64,000 nucleotides of DNA from Georgenia subflava (GCF_009193155.1 NZ_VUKD01000003.1:1-64000), one strand, 5' to 3'; counted from the first letter of the stretch, positions 52,246-60,979 are shown. The notes: generated from the sequence alone by a model not told the origin. Translations and numbers: made by a program.

Positions 52246-53283
52246 GTGAAGTATCCGGCCAAGGCTGTCCCGGGCGACAAGGTCGCCGTGCTCTCCCCGT
52301 CGTTCGCCGCCCCCGGCTTCGCGCCGGAGGTGCACGAGCAGGCGATGGAACGGCTCGCGAGGCTCACCGGCCTGGTGCCCGTCGAGTACCCCACCACGCG
52401 CCAGCTCGGGGCTGCCCCGCGCGAGCGCGCCCGAGACCTCAACGCGGCCTTCGCCGACCCGCAGATCCGGGCCGTGCTCGCCACCATCGGCGGCGAGGAC
52501 CAGATCACCGTCGTGCCGCACCTCGATCCCGAGCCCGTGCTCGCCGACCCCAAGCCGTTCCTCGGCTACAGCGACAACACCAACATCTTGAACTGGCTCT
52601 GGACCAACGGCGTCGCCGGATACTACGGCGGCTCGACCCAGGTGCAGCTGGGCCCCGGCCCCGCCGTCGACGACGTCCATGCGCGGTCGCTGCGCGCCGC
52701 CCTGCTCACCGGCGAACGCCTGGAGGTGACCGAGCCGGGGGAGTCCGAGGACCTCGGCAAGGACTGGAAGGACCCGGCGGCGCTGACCGACTACGGCGAC
52801 CGCGAGCCGACGGAGCCGTGGACCTGGGCCGGTCCGGCGCGCACGGTGACCGGCCGGACCTGGGGCGGCTGCATCGAGGTCCTGCAGTGGCTGCTGACCG
52901 CTGGACGGTTCCCGACCGACCCGGCGGTCCTCGACGGCGGCGTGCTCCTGCTCGAGTCGTCGGAGGAGCTGATCCCGGCGCGGGAGTTCGGCCTGATCGT
53001 GCGCTCCCTGGGCGAGCGCGGTGTCCTCGAGACGGTCGACGCGGTCATGGTGGCCCGGCCACCGACCTCGAGCTTCGAGGTGCACCCCTCTTCCGCCGAG
53101 CGGGCGTCCAAGCGGGCTGAGCAGCGGGACGTGGCGATCGAGACGGTGCAGCGGTACAACCCCGACGCGGTCGTCGTCGTGGGCGTGCCGTTCGGCCACA
53201 CCCGACCGCAGTGGATCCTGCCCCACGGGGGCCTCGTCACCGTGGACGGGACAGAGCAGCGCGTGTGGGCGGACTACTCCTGA
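52246..53283 (+). CDS. S66 family peptidase (LD-carboxypeptidase/MccF-like)
   Basis: A 345-residue serine peptidase of family S66. The nucleophile Ser lies in FLGYSDNTNI, Glu in LLLESSEE, and His in GVPFGHTRPQ. Members cut LD-peptide bonds in murein peptides or hydrolyse microcin C-like aminoacyl nucleotides (MccF). GTG 52246 (MKYPAKAVPGDKVAVLSPS) has TTGACT 6 nt upstream. ATG 52153 would translate the palindrome and the hexamer repeat. Confidence 0.88.
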   Translation: MKYPAKAVPGDKVAVLSPSFAAPGFAPEVHEQAMERLARLTGLVPVEYPTTRQLGAAPRERARDLNAAFADPQIRAVLATIGGEDQITVVPHLDPEPVLADPKPFLGYSDNTNILNWLWTNGVAGYYGGSTQVQLGPGPAVDDVHARSLRAALLTGERLEVTEPGESEDLGKDWKDPAALTDYGDREPTEPWTWAGPARTVTGRTWGGCIEVLQWLLTAGRFPTDPAVLDGGVLLLESSEELIPAREFGLIVRSLGERGVLETVDAVMVARPPTSSFEVHPSSAERASKRAEQRDVAIETVQRYNPDAVVVVGVPFGHTRPQWILPHGGLVTVDGTEQRVWADYS

Positions 53284-53292
53284 CGGGCTCTG

Positions 53293-53757
53293 TCACACCC
53301 CACCGGCATAGCCGTGCTGGCGCCAGGCCTCGTACACGGCGACGGCGGCCGAGTTGGACAGGTTCATCGAGCGGACTCCGGGGAGCATGGGGATCCGCAC
53401 CAGCGCCTCGATCCGTGGGTCGGCGAGGACGTCGTCCGGCAGACCGGTCGGCTCCGGACCGAAGAGCAGGGCGTCGCCGGCGGCGTACTCGACGTCCGCG
53501 ACGTAGCGGTCGCCCTTGCCGGTGAAGGCGTAGACGCGGCCGGGTGCGACGGCGTCCAGGGCGGCGTCGAGGTCGGGCTGGACGACGACGTTGGCGAGGT
53601 CGTGATAGTCGAGGCCCGCGCGGCGAAGGTTCGCGTCACTGAGGTCGAAGCCCAACGGCTCGACGAGGTGGAGCGTCGCCCCGACCCCCGCCGTCATCCG
53701 GATCGCGTTCCCGGTGTTCGGTGGGATCCGGGGCTCGTAGAAGACGACGTGGAACAC
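53293..53757 (-). CDS. trmL: tRNA (cytidine(34)-2'-O)-methyltransferase TrmL
   Basis: A 154-residue minimal SPOUT methyltransferase. FYEPRIPPNTGNAIRMTAGVG, LLFGPEPTGLPDDV and RSMNLSNSAAVAVYEAW are the three knot motifs. TrmL methylates the wobble ribose of tRNA-Leu. GTG 53757 has CACGAT 6 nt upstream. It ends 9 nt from the convergent S66 gene. Confidence 0.95.
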   Translation of the reverse strand: MFHVVFYEPRIPPNTGNAIRMTAGVGATLHLVEPLGFDLSDANLRRAGLDYHDLANVVVQPDLDAALDAVAPGRVYAFTGKGDRYVADVEYAAGDALLFGPEPTGLPDDVLADPRIEALVRIPMLPGVRSMNLSNSAAVAVYEAWRQHGYAGGV

Positions 53758-53931
53758 GGGGACATCGTGCCAGTACCGGGACGCCGGACCGGAGGAGGCC
53801 GAGGGAGGACTCGCGGTCGACCGCCCGTCACTGTCCAGACGGCTGCGAGACGTCCTCCGGCGTCACCGTGCGGTCGCCCGCTGCCGGCGCGCGCGCGGCC
53901 TCCCGTTCGGACGGCAGCGCACGCCGAACCT

Positions 53932-54000
53932 GGAGGGGAAGCGCCCCGGCGTGCAGGGCAGCGCCCTGGCGCGCCTGCGGGGCAGCGCCCTGGCGCGAGT
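53932..54000. repeat. 24-bp repeats of a GC hairpin
   Basis: GGGCAGCGCCCTGGCGC occurs at 53956-53972 and 53980-53996, 24 bp apart, with a degenerate copy near 53936. Each copy contains GGGC/GCCC arms. The cluster starts just past the ferritin stop and could act as its terminator. Confidence 0.85.
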
Positions 54001-54008
54001 CTCGAGCG

Positions 54009-54551
54009 CTACAGCGCGCCGCCGGCCGCCGCCGGTGCGTCGGCGGACTCGCCGGAGTCCCCGATCTGCTCGCGGGCGACGTAGTTCTCCAGGTCGAAGA
54101 GGTTGTCGCCGGCACGCTCGGCCACCGTGAGCAGCGTGGTGGCGGAGGCGACCTCCTCCACCTGCTCCTTGAGGAACCACAGCATGAACTGCTCGCCCAA
54201 GGCGTCACCCTCCTCCCGGGCGGCCCGGAAGATCGCCTCGATCTGCGCCGTCACCTGCTTCTCCTGCTCCAGCGCCAGGGTCATCGGCTCGGTGACGGAG
54301 GTGAAGTCGTTGCGCACCGGTGAGCCGGCCGGGATCTCGATCGCCAGGTCCCGGTCGAGCATGTACTGCACCAGCATCATCGCGTGGTTGCGCTCCTCGA
54401 CGGACTGGCGGTAGTAGTGCCGGGCGAGCTGGGGCAGGTCGCGCGCGTCGAACCACACCGCGATGGCGATGTACTGCTGGTGGGCGTCGAACTCGTGGCC
54501 CACCTGCTCGCGCAGCAGCTGCAGGAACGTCGACGGCGTCGTCTCGGTCAT
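54009..54551 (-). CDS. ferritin
   Basis: A 180-residue ferritin-like four-helix protein for iron storage. The N-terminal helix has QVGHEFDAHQQYIAIAVWFD, the ferroxidase residues appear in SVEERNHAMMLVQYM (ExxH), and EQFMLWFLKEQVEEV provides the second pair. The last 20 residues are Ala/Gly-rich. It resembles mycobacterial BfrB. ATG 54551 has TAGCGT exactly 6 nt upstream. Confidence 0.93.
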   Translation of the reverse strand: MTETTPSTFLQLLREQVGHEFDAHQQYIAIAVWFDARDLPQLARHYYRQSVEERNHAMMLVQYMLDRDLAIEIPAGSPVRNDFTSVTEPMTLALEQEKQVTAQIEAIFRAAREEGDALGEQFMLWFLKEQVEEVASATTLLTVAERAGDNLFDLENYVAREQIGDSGESADAPAAAGGAL

Positions 54552-54557
54552 GCACCC

Positions 54558-54563
54558 ACGCTA
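54558..54563 (-). promoter_or_regulatory. -10 hexamer of ferritin gene
   Basis: TAGCGT lies 6 nt before ATG 54551, with no ribosome-binding site. Confidence 0.5.
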
Positions 54564-54589
54564 CGCGCCGGCTGTGTCCTGGTCGATGG

Positions 54590-55870
54590 TCACGGCCAGT
54601 GCCAGGCCGGGCGGTCCAGCGGCCCCTCCTGGCCGACCACCACCGTCTCGCCCGCCTCCTTCGCCAGCTCGACGGCGACGACGCGGCCCGCGTCGTCCTC
54701 GCCAGCCGCCGTCGTCGCTCCACCCCCGCCGGTCACGCGCGTCGCACCGGTCGTGGGAGTCGCGCCGGTCGTGCCCGCGGTGCCCGCCGTCCTGGTCGTG
54801 CCGGCCGAGCCGGCCGTGTCCGCGGCCGCCGCGGCGACGGCCTCGGACAGCGCCGTCGAGTGGGTGACCATCACGACCTGGGTGCGCCGCGCGGCCCGCA
54901 CCGTCATCCGGGCCAGCGCAGGCAGCACGCTCGGGTGCATGGACTGCTCCGGCTCGTTGAGCACGATCAGCTGGGGCGGGCGCGGCGTCAGCAGCGCCGC
55001 CGCGACCATGAGGAAGCGCAGCGTGCCGTCGGAGAGCTCGGCGGCGTGCAGCGGGCGGAGCAGCCCCGGCTGGTGGAGCAGCACCTCGAAGACGCCCTCG
55101 TGCGCGGAGATTCTCAGGCGCGACCCCGGGAAGGCGTCCTCGAGCGCGGCGGTCAGCTCGCGGTCGGCCCCCATGTCGGCGGCGCTGGCCAGGGCGGCCG
55201 CCAGGTCGGCGCCGTCGGCCGCGAGGGCGGAGGTCCGTGATCCGGGCCGCGGCTGCCGGGCCGGCGCCCCGGGGTCGGTGCGCAGGTGGTCGTACAGCCG
55301 CCAGGAGCGCAGCTCCTCGCGCAGGGTGACGAGCTCGGGGGAGCGGTTGGGGTCGGCGACCACGTCGAGCATGGACTCGTGCGGGCGTGCGGCGGTGGTG
55401 AGCGTCGCCCAGCCGTCGTCCGTGCGGGTGCGCACGTGCGGCCCGCGGCGCTCGGTCAGCACGCTCGCCGGCCGGGCGAGCGGGCCGGCCCAGACCGTCT
55501 CCGCCTTGATCTCCGGGTCCCGCGCGAACGGGCTGGGTGGCTCGGGGGCCACCTGCGGCAGGCCGAGGGTCAGCGCGTACCCGGTGTCGTCGCCGGTGAC
55601 GCCGAGCTCGACCCGAACCGGGCGACGGCGCACCGTGCCCTCACCGCCGCCACCCTGCTCGGGCCCGGCCCACAGCGCCGAAGCCAGCCCGCCCTCGCGG
55701 GCCAGCGCGGCCGGCGCGCCCTCCCGTGCGGTGGCCGCGAGCAGGTGCAGAGCCCGGTAGAGGTTCGACTTGCCGGAGCCGTTGGGCCCGGTGACCACCG
55801 TCAGGGCACCCAGCGGCAGCACGACGTCGCGCAGGGAGCGGTAGCCGCGGACGGCGACGGCGGTGAGCAC
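54590..55870 (-). CDS. AAA family ATPase (OLD/RecF-like)
   Basis: A 426-residue P-loop protein: RGYRSLRDVVLPLGALTVVTGPNGSGKSN at the N-terminus (Walker A GPNGSGKS), ELSDGTLRFLMVAAALL and Walker B LIVLNEPEQSMHPS, with VMVTHSTAL as switch. Walker B has Asn where Asp is usual (LNEPE), common in this subgroup. About 45 residues near the C-terminus are Gly/Thr/Ala low complexity. The start abuts the YbaK stop. The function is unknown. Confidence 0.88.
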   Translation of the reverse strand: MLTAVAVRGYRSLRDVVLPLGALTVVTGPNGSGKSNLYRALHLLAATAREGAPAALAREGGLASALWAGPEQGGGGEGTVRRRPVRVELGVTGDDTGYALTLGLPQVAPEPPSPFARDPEIKAETVWAGPLARPASVLTERRGPHVRTRTDDGWATLTTAARPHESMLDVVADPNRSPELVTLREELRSWRLYDHLRTDPGAPARQPRPGSRTSALAADGADLAAALASAADMGADRELTAALEDAFPGSRLRISAHEGVFEVLLHQPGLLRPLHAAELSDGTLRFLMVAAALLTPRPPQLIVLNEPEQSMHPSVLPALARMTVRAARRTQVVMVTHSTALSEAVAAAAADTAGSAGTTRTAGTAGTTGATPTTGATRVTGGGGATTAAGEDDAGRVVAVELAKEAGETVVVGQEGPLDRPAWHWP

Positions 55871-56479
55871 TCAGCCCACCGGCAGGCCGAGGCCCTCGAC
55901 CACCTCGACACCCGGCAGGGACACCAGCACCTCGCCGGGCAGCAGCAGCTTCGAACCTCGGACACCTGAGCCGATGATCGCCTCCCCGACGCCGACCGCC
56001 GGGTCGACCAGCACTCGCCACCCGGCGGGCAGACCGACAGGCGTGATCGCGCCGTACTCCATGCCGGAGGCGGCCACCGCCTGCTCGGTCGGCCAGAACG
56101 ACGCCTTGCGCACGTCCAGCAGCCGCCGCACCGTGGTGTTCACGTCCGCCCGGGTGGTGGCCCGGACCACGCAGGCGGCCACCCGCTCCTCGGCCGCCCG
56201 TCGCCCGGCGACGAGCACGCAGTTGGCCGAGGCCGACAGCGGCAGGTCGTAGGCGTCGGTCATCGCGGCGGTGTCCGCAAGCTCGGGGTCGATCTCGGTG
56301 ACCAGCACCTGACTGGCCGCATCGGGATGGTGGGCGGCCAGCTCGGCCAGGGCAGTGCGCACCGGGCCGGCGAGCAGGTCGGCCCGCTCGAGCGCGGGCA
56401 CCCACAGCAGCGTGCCGTAGGTGACGGCGCCGTCCTCGCCGAGGGCCGCTGTCGGCTCGGGGACGTGCTCGTCGCTCAT
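55871..56479 (-). CDS. YbaK/aminoacyl-tRNA deacylase family protein
   Basis: A 202-residue protein of the YbaK/ProX editing fold. VTEIDPELADTAAMTDAYDLPLSASANCVLV and VNTTVRRLLDVRKASFWPTEQA carry the conserved Lys of the fold, followed by GMEYGAITPVGLPAGW. It probably hydrolyses mischarged aminoacyl-tRNA. It overlaps the YbhB gene by ATGA. Confidence 0.9.
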   Translation of the reverse strand: MSDEHVPEPTAALGEDGAVTYGTLLWVPALERADLLAGPVRTALAELAAHHPDAASQVLVTEIDPELADTAAMTDAYDLPLSASANCVLVAGRRAAEERVAACVVRATTRADVNTTVRRLLDVRKASFWPTEQAVAASGMEYGAITPVGLPAGWRVLVDPAVGVGEAIIGSGVRGSKLLLPGEVLVSLPGVEVVEGLGLPVG

Positions 56480-57003
56480 GCCTGGAAGGTGACCGTCAGG
56501 GTCGCGCGGGCCAGGGTGTGGAAGACGGCCGTGAAGGCGACCTTGGTGGGGGAGTGGTCCTCCTCGAGCTCCAGGGTCTCGGTGTCCAGGGCGTGCACGG
56601 CGAAGACGTAGCGGTGCGGGCGGTCCCCGGCCGGCGGGGCGGCGCCCTCGTAGGCGTGCTCGCCGCCGTCCGTGCGCACGTGGAAGGCGGCACCGGGGAG
56701 CATCAGGTCCGACTCGCCGGCGCCCTGCTCGAGCTCGGTGATGTCCGCACCCAGGTCCAGCACCGTCCAGTGCCAGTAGCCCGACGGCGTGGGCGCGTCG
56801 GGGTCGAAGCAGCTCACCACGAACCCCTTTGTCCCCTCGGGGAACCCGGACCACGACAGCTGGGGCGAGACGTTGCCGCCGCTCAGGCTGTGGGAGCGCG
56901 GCAGCTGGGCGCCGTCGGTCAGGTCGGCGGACGTCAGCGTGAACGATGGGACGGCAGGGAGCTTCTCGTAGGGGTCCTGGGCGATCGGGCGGTCAAGGTC
57001 CAC
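56476..57003 (-). CDS. YbhB/YbcL (PEBP) family protein
   Basis: A 175-residue phosphatidylethanolamine-binding-protein fold: SHSLSGGNVSPQLSWSGFPEGTKGFVVSCFDPDAPTPSG has the DPDAP anion-pocket motif, and GYWHWTVLDL and PPAGDRPHRYVFAVHAL follow. It has no signal peptide, so it is cytosolic. GTG 57003 follows AAGGAGGACCGAC. It is the first gene of the YbhB-YbaK-AAA operon. Confidence 0.92.
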   Translation of the reverse strand: MDLDRPIAQDPYEKLPAVPSFTLTSADLTDGAQLPRSHSLSGGNVSPQLSWSGFPEGTKGFVVSCFDPDAPTPSGYWHWTVLDLGADITELEQGAGESDLMLPGAAFHVRTDGGEHAYEGAAPPAGDRPHRYVFAVHALDTETLELEEDHSPTKVAFTAVFHTLARATLTVTFQA

Positions 57004-57396
57004 GTCGGTCCTCCTTCGGCTCGGTGCGGGGCCGCGCGGCCCCCTGCCGCCAACTTATGCCCTCGGCGCCGGGCATGCCCTCCCGCCCCGGGGTGTGTCC
57101 GTGGACGGCTGCGGGCGTCGTCGCGCTGGTGGCGACGCCGGAGGTCGGGGCGGACGGCCCGTGTGGGTGGTCGGGACCAGACTGCGAGGGTCCGGGCCTG
57201 GCGCGGGCTGCAGCGAGCGGCCCGCGCGGGTTGCGGGGCGGGCGTCCGCGGACAGGTGGTGCTCGCCGGTGCGCCGAGAGCGTCGGAGCCCGGTTGACAG
57301 CGGGGACGACCGCACGAACACTGAGGTAGAATCGAACAGTTGTTCGACAGGATTTGTCGAACGGTTTCATGGATCCGGACGGTCAGAGGAGGGGGC
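57004..57396. promoter_or_regulatory. divergent region between ybhB and imuA'
   Basis: There is no gene in 393 bp. The right end is AT-rich and contains the LexA box, TAGAAT (57327-57332) overlapping its first base as a possible -10, and the imuA' ribosome-binding site AGAGGAGGGGG. Nothing recognisable lies in the left 280 bp. Confidence 0.6.
57332..57347. promoter_or_regulatory. LexA (SOS) box of imuA'-imuB
   Basis: TCGAACAGTTGTTCGA is a perfect match to the Gram-positive/actinobacterial SOS box CGAAC-N4-GTTCG with perfect dyad arms. It lies 50 bp before the imuA' start. Confidence 0.93.
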
Positions 57397-58380
57397 ATGA
57401 GGCTCGCAGTCGCCCCGGACGACCTCAGGCTCGCGTCGGACGTCATCACGATCCCTGATGAGTCGGTTCTTGACGAGTCGGCACCCGCCGCTGCCGACCG
57501 GCCGAACCCGCAGGACCTGGTGGCCGACCGGCCCCACCCCCAGGACCTGGCGGCCGACCGGCCGGACCCGCAGGCCCGTCTGGCGGCTGCCCGGGCGGCG
57601 CTGGGCAGGGCAGAGCTGGCCGCCGGGTTGCGCACCCGCCTCGGCGGACCCGGTCTGAGCACCAGCCCCGCCCTCACCTCCGGGCGCACCGACCCGGCGC
57701 CGGTGTCGCCGTTGCCCGGCGCCGCGCCGCGGACCGTGGAGGAGCCCGCGGCGGCCACCGACCGCACCCTCCCCGTCCCGGCTGCGCTCGCCCCGCTCTT
57801 CCCCGGCGGGGCCGTGGCTCGCGGCAGCGTGGTCCAGGTGGGCGGGTCCACCTCGGTGCTGCTGGCCCTGGCCGCCGCGGCGAGCCAGGAGGGCGCCTGG
57901 TGCGCGCTCGCGGCCATGCCCCACATCGGGTGGCGGGCCGCCGCCGGGTCCGGGCTCGCCCTGGACCGGGTCGCGGTGGTGCCGAGCCCCGGACCGGACG
58001 CCGCCTCCGTGGTCGGGGCGCTGACCGACGGCTTCGACGTGCTCGTGGTCGGTCGCTGCCCCGCCCTGAGCGAGCGCGACCGACGCTCGATCGCCGCCCG
58101 GGTCCGCACCCGCGGTGCCGTGCTGCTGAGCACCCACGCCTGGCCGGGGGCGCACCTGGTGCTGCGCGCCGCCCGGGCGAGCTGGGAAGGGCTCGGCCAG
58201 GGCTGGGGCCACCTGGCGGACCAGGAGCTGACCGTGCGCGCCACCGGCCGAGCCGGCGCCGCCGGGGTGCGCGAGGTCAGCGTCCGGGTGGGCCCGGACG
58301 GGCTGCGAGCACCCGCCGGTGCCCCCGTCGTGCAGCGGGCGCCCGACGGACAGACCGCACCGCTGCTGCGGGCGGTGTGA
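57397..58380 (+). CDS. imuA': ImuA' mutasome accessory protein
   Basis: A 327-residue RecA-like protein of the actinobacterial ImuA' group. The core (about residues 130-300) has VQVGGSTSVLLALAAAA in the P-loop position without a usable Walker A, PHIGWRAAAGSGLALDRVAVVPSPG and LSTHAWPGAHLVLR. Residues 33-62 are three tandem 10-residue units (ADRPxPQDLx). With ImuB and DnaE2 it makes up the mutagenic translesion complex. ATG 57397 follows AGAGGAGGGGGC. Confidence 0.88.
   Translation: MRLAVAPDDLRLASDVITIPDESVLDESAPAAADRPNPQDLVADRPHPQDLAADRPDPQARLAAARAALGRAELAAGLRTRLGGPGLSTSPALTSGRTDPAPVSPLPGAAPRTVEEPAAATDRTLPVPAALAPLFPGGAVARGSVVQVGGSTSVLLALAAAASQEGAWCALAAMPHIGWRAAAGSGLALDRVAVVPSPGPDAASVVGALTDGFDVLVVGRCPALSERDRRSIAARVRTRGAVLLSTHAWPGAHLVLRAARASWEGLGQGWGHLADQELTVRATGRAGAAGVREVSVRVGPDGLRAPAGAPVVQRAPDGQTAPLLRAV
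57493..57582 (+). repeat. 30-bp in-frame repeat in imuA'
   Basis: Three 30-bp units encode ADRPNPQDLV, ADRPHPQDLA and ADRPDPQARL near the N-terminus. Confidence 0.9.
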
Positions 58381-58381
58381 G

Positions 58382-60001
58382 GTGGCAGCCGTCGAGCCCG
58401 GTCGCGCGGCGCGCCGGGCGGTGCTGTGGGTCCCCGACTGGCCGGTGGCCGCCGCCGTCGCCGAGGGGCTGGTCGACCCGCAGGTGCCGGTCGCGGTCCA
58501 CGACAACCGTGGTGTCGTCGTCGCCTCCGCGCCGGCCCGGGCCGCCGGGGTGCGCCGCGGCATGCGCCGGCGCAGCGCCCAGCAGCTGTGCCCCGAGCTG
58601 GTGCTGCTGCCCGCCGACCCGGTGCGCGACGCCCGCGCCTTCGAGCCGCTCGTCCAGGCGGTGGAGACGGTCGTCGCCGACGTCGAGGTGGTCCGTCCCG
58701 GCATGGTGGTCTTCCTCGCTCGCGGCCCGGTGCGGCACGTGGGCTCGGAGGAGATCCTCGCCGAGCTGCTCGTGGGGACGGTGGCCACCGAGACCGGCGC
58801 CGAGTGCCAGGTGGGCATCGGCGACGGCCTGCTCGCCGCCATGCTCGCCGCCCGCGCCGGGGTGCTCGTGCCCGCCGGCACCACCCCCGCCTTCCTCGCC
58901 GGGCAGGACGTCGCGGCGCTGACCCTGGCCGCGAGCACGCGGCAGGCCACGGCCGAGACCGCCGAGCTGGTCGACCTGCTGCGCCGCCTGGGCCTGCGCA
59001 CCCTGGGAGCCTTCGCCGCGCTGGCCACCGGTGACGTGGCCGCCCGCTTCGGCACCCACGGCCTCGGCGCGCACCGCCTCGCCCGCGGGCTGGACGTGCG
59101 CCCGCCGGTCAGCCGCCGCCCGGAGGACGACGTCCTGGCCGCCACCGAGCTCGACCCGCCCGCCGAGCGCTCCGACGTCGCCGCCTTCGCCGCCCGATCC
59201 CTGGCCGAGCAGCTCGCCGAGCGGATGCTCCGCCGCGGGGTGGTGTGCGCCCGGCTGCAGGTGGCGGCCCGCACCGAGGACGGCACCGAGCTGGTGCGCA
59301 CCTGGAGCATCGACGACGCCCCGACCGCCGCCGAGCTGACCGACCGGGTGCGCTGGCAGCTCGAGGGGTGGCTGTCCGGGCGCAGCGGCCGCCCGCCGTC
59401 GGCCCCGCTCACCCACCTGGAGCTGGAGGCCCAGGAGGTCAGCCCCGCCGGGGCGGTGCAGGACGGGCTGTGGGGCCGCTCGCGCCGCGGCGAGGCCCAG
59501 GCCTCCCGGGCGGCCCTGCGCGTGCAGGGCCTGCTCGGCGCCGAGGGGGTGCTCGTCCCGGTCCTGCAGGGTGGTCGCGACCCACGTGCCGCGGCCCGGC
59601 TGGTGGCCTGGGGCGACGAGGCGGCCCCGCTGCGCCGTACCGACGCCCCATGGCCGGGCCAGGTGCCCGCTCCCTGGCCGGCCACCGTGCCCACCGAGCC
59701 GGTCCCGGCACGCCTGGTGGACGCCGTCGGGGCGGAGGTCCGGGTGGACGCCCGGGGGACGACGAGCGGTGCCCCGGCCCGGGTCGTCGTGCTCCCGCAC
59801 GCCCCGACGGCGGCGCCCGGTCCGGTCGAGCCGGGGGAATACCCGCTGCTCGCGTGGGCCGGCCCCTGGCACGGCACCGAGCGGTGGTGGTCCGGCCAGG
59901 GCCGCCGTCGTGCCTACGTCCAGGTGGTGCCCGACGGCGCACCCGCCCTGCTCCTGGCGCTCGAGCAGGGGGCCTGGCGGGTCGAGGGCGTCTACGACTG
60001 A
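58382..60001 (+). CDS. imuB: ImuB-like Y-family polymerase homologue
   Basis: A 539-residue DinB-like protein lacking polymerase acidic residues: the usual DxDxFFA start is VLWVPDWPVAAAV and the second acid motif (SIDE) is absent. LRRLGLRTLGAFAAL (helix-hairpin-helix) and the finger/little-finger domains remain. ImuB binds the beta clamp and recruits DnaE2. GTG 58382 lies 1 nt after imuA', so they are one operon. Confidence 0.92.
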   Translation: MAAVEPGRAARRAVLWVPDWPVAAAVAEGLVDPQVPVAVHDNRGVVVASAPARAAGVRRGMRRRSAQQLCPELVLLPADPVRDARAFEPLVQAVETVVADVEVVRPGMVVFLARGPVRHVGSEEILAELLVGTVATETGAECQVGIGDGLLAAMLAARAGVLVPAGTTPAFLAGQDVAALTLAASTRQATAETAELVDLLRRLGLRTLGAFAALATGDVAARFGTHGLGAHRLARGLDVRPPVSRRPEDDVLAATELDPPAERSDVAAFAARSLAEQLAERMLRRGVVCARLQVAARTEDGTELVRTWSIDDAPTAAELTDRVRWQLEGWLSGRSGRPPSAPLTHLELEAQEVSPAGAVQDGLWGRSRRGEAQASRAALRVQGLLGAEGVLVPVLQGGRDPRAAARLVAWGDEAAPLRRTDAPWPGQVPAPWPATVPTEPVPARLVDAVGAEVRVDARGTTSGAPARVVVLPHAPTAAPGPVEPGEYPLLAWAGPWHGTERWWSGQGRRRAYVQVVPDGAPALLLALEQGAWRVEGVYD

Positions 60002-60051
60002 TGTGCGCCAGGGCCTGGCGCCGCCGGCACGAGAGAGGGGACCATCGAGTC

Positions 60052-60873
60052 ATGACCGTCTGGATCTGCCACACCTGCGCCGTCGAGCACGCCGACACCG
60101 ACGTCCCGCCCACCATCTGCCGGATCTGCACCGACGAGCGCCAGTGGGTGCCGGCGACCGGGCAGGCCTGGACCACCCTGACCGAGCTGCAGGAGCTCGG
60201 GCACCGGACCGTGGTGCGCGAGGTCGAGCCCGGACTGCTCGGCGTCACCGCCGTGCCGCAGGTGGGCATCGGGCAGCAGGCGCTCGTGGTCACCACGCCC
60301 GCCGGCAACCTCCTGTGGGACCCCATCGGCTTCCTCGACGACGACGGCGTGCGCCGGGTCCGCGAGGCCGGGCCGGTGGTCGCGATCGCAGCCAGCCACC
60401 CGCACATGTTCGGGGTGCAGGTCGCGTGGAGCCGGGCGCTCGGCGGCGTCCCGGTGCTGGTCAACGAGGCCGACAGGGAGTGGCTGGCCCGTCCCGACGA
60501 CGCCGTCCAGTACTGGTCCGGCCGCACCGAGCCGGTGCCCGGCGTCGTGCTGCACCAGATCGGCGGGCACTTCCCCGGCAACACGGTCGTCACCTGGACC
60601 GGGGCCGACGGCACCGGCGTGCTGCTCTGCGGCGACACGATCGGCCCGAACCCCGACCGGACGACCGTCGCCTTCATGCGCAGCTACCCCAACCGCATCC
60701 CGCTCTCGGGGGCCGTGACCGAGCGAGTCGCCCGGAGCATCGAGGAGCTCGATTTCGACCGCATCTACGGCAACTTCGGCAACGCCATCCCGCGCGACGG
60801 CAAGGCCGCCGTGCGTCGCAGCGCCGACCGGCACGTCGCCTGGGTGCGGGGCGACCACGACGACGAGACCTGA
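60052..60873 (+). CDS. MBL-fold hydrolase with N-terminal zinc ribbon
   Basis: A 273-residue metallo-beta-lactamase-fold protein. The first 30 residues contain two Cys pairs (WICHTCAVEH and TICRICTDE), a rubredoxin-like zinc ribbon. The usual HxHxDH motif is replaced by SHPHMFG, with later GGHFPGN and LLCGDTIG as ligand positions. It starts 50 nt after imuB with AGAGAGGGG before it and is probably read with imuA'B. The substrate is unknown. Confidence 0.87.
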   Translation: MTVWICHTCAVEHADTDVPPTICRICTDERQWVPATGQAWTTLTELQELGHRTVVREVEPGLLGVTAVPQVGIGQQALVVTTPAGNLLWDPIGFLDDDGVRRVREAGPVVAIAASHPHMFGVQVAWSRALGGVPVLVNEADREWLARPDDAVQYWSGRTEPVPGVVLHQIGGHFPGNTVVTWTGADGTGVLLCGDTIGPNPDRTTVAFMRSYPNRIPLSGAVTERVARSIEELDFDRIYGNFGNAIPRDGKAAVRRSADRHVAWVRGDHDDET

Positions 60874-60979
60874 TCTCTCGGCGCTCGCCAGGTCCTGAAA
60901 TCCGATGCGGTCCAGTCCGGAAGGATCGGTAGGTCTCCCGCTGGAAGCATCGGGTCAGGTCCTTGCGGCACCTCGGCTC

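Noticed and set aside
57294-57299. TTGACA as -35 for imuA'
   Set aside because: It lies 27 bp from TAGAAT, too far for a standard promoter.
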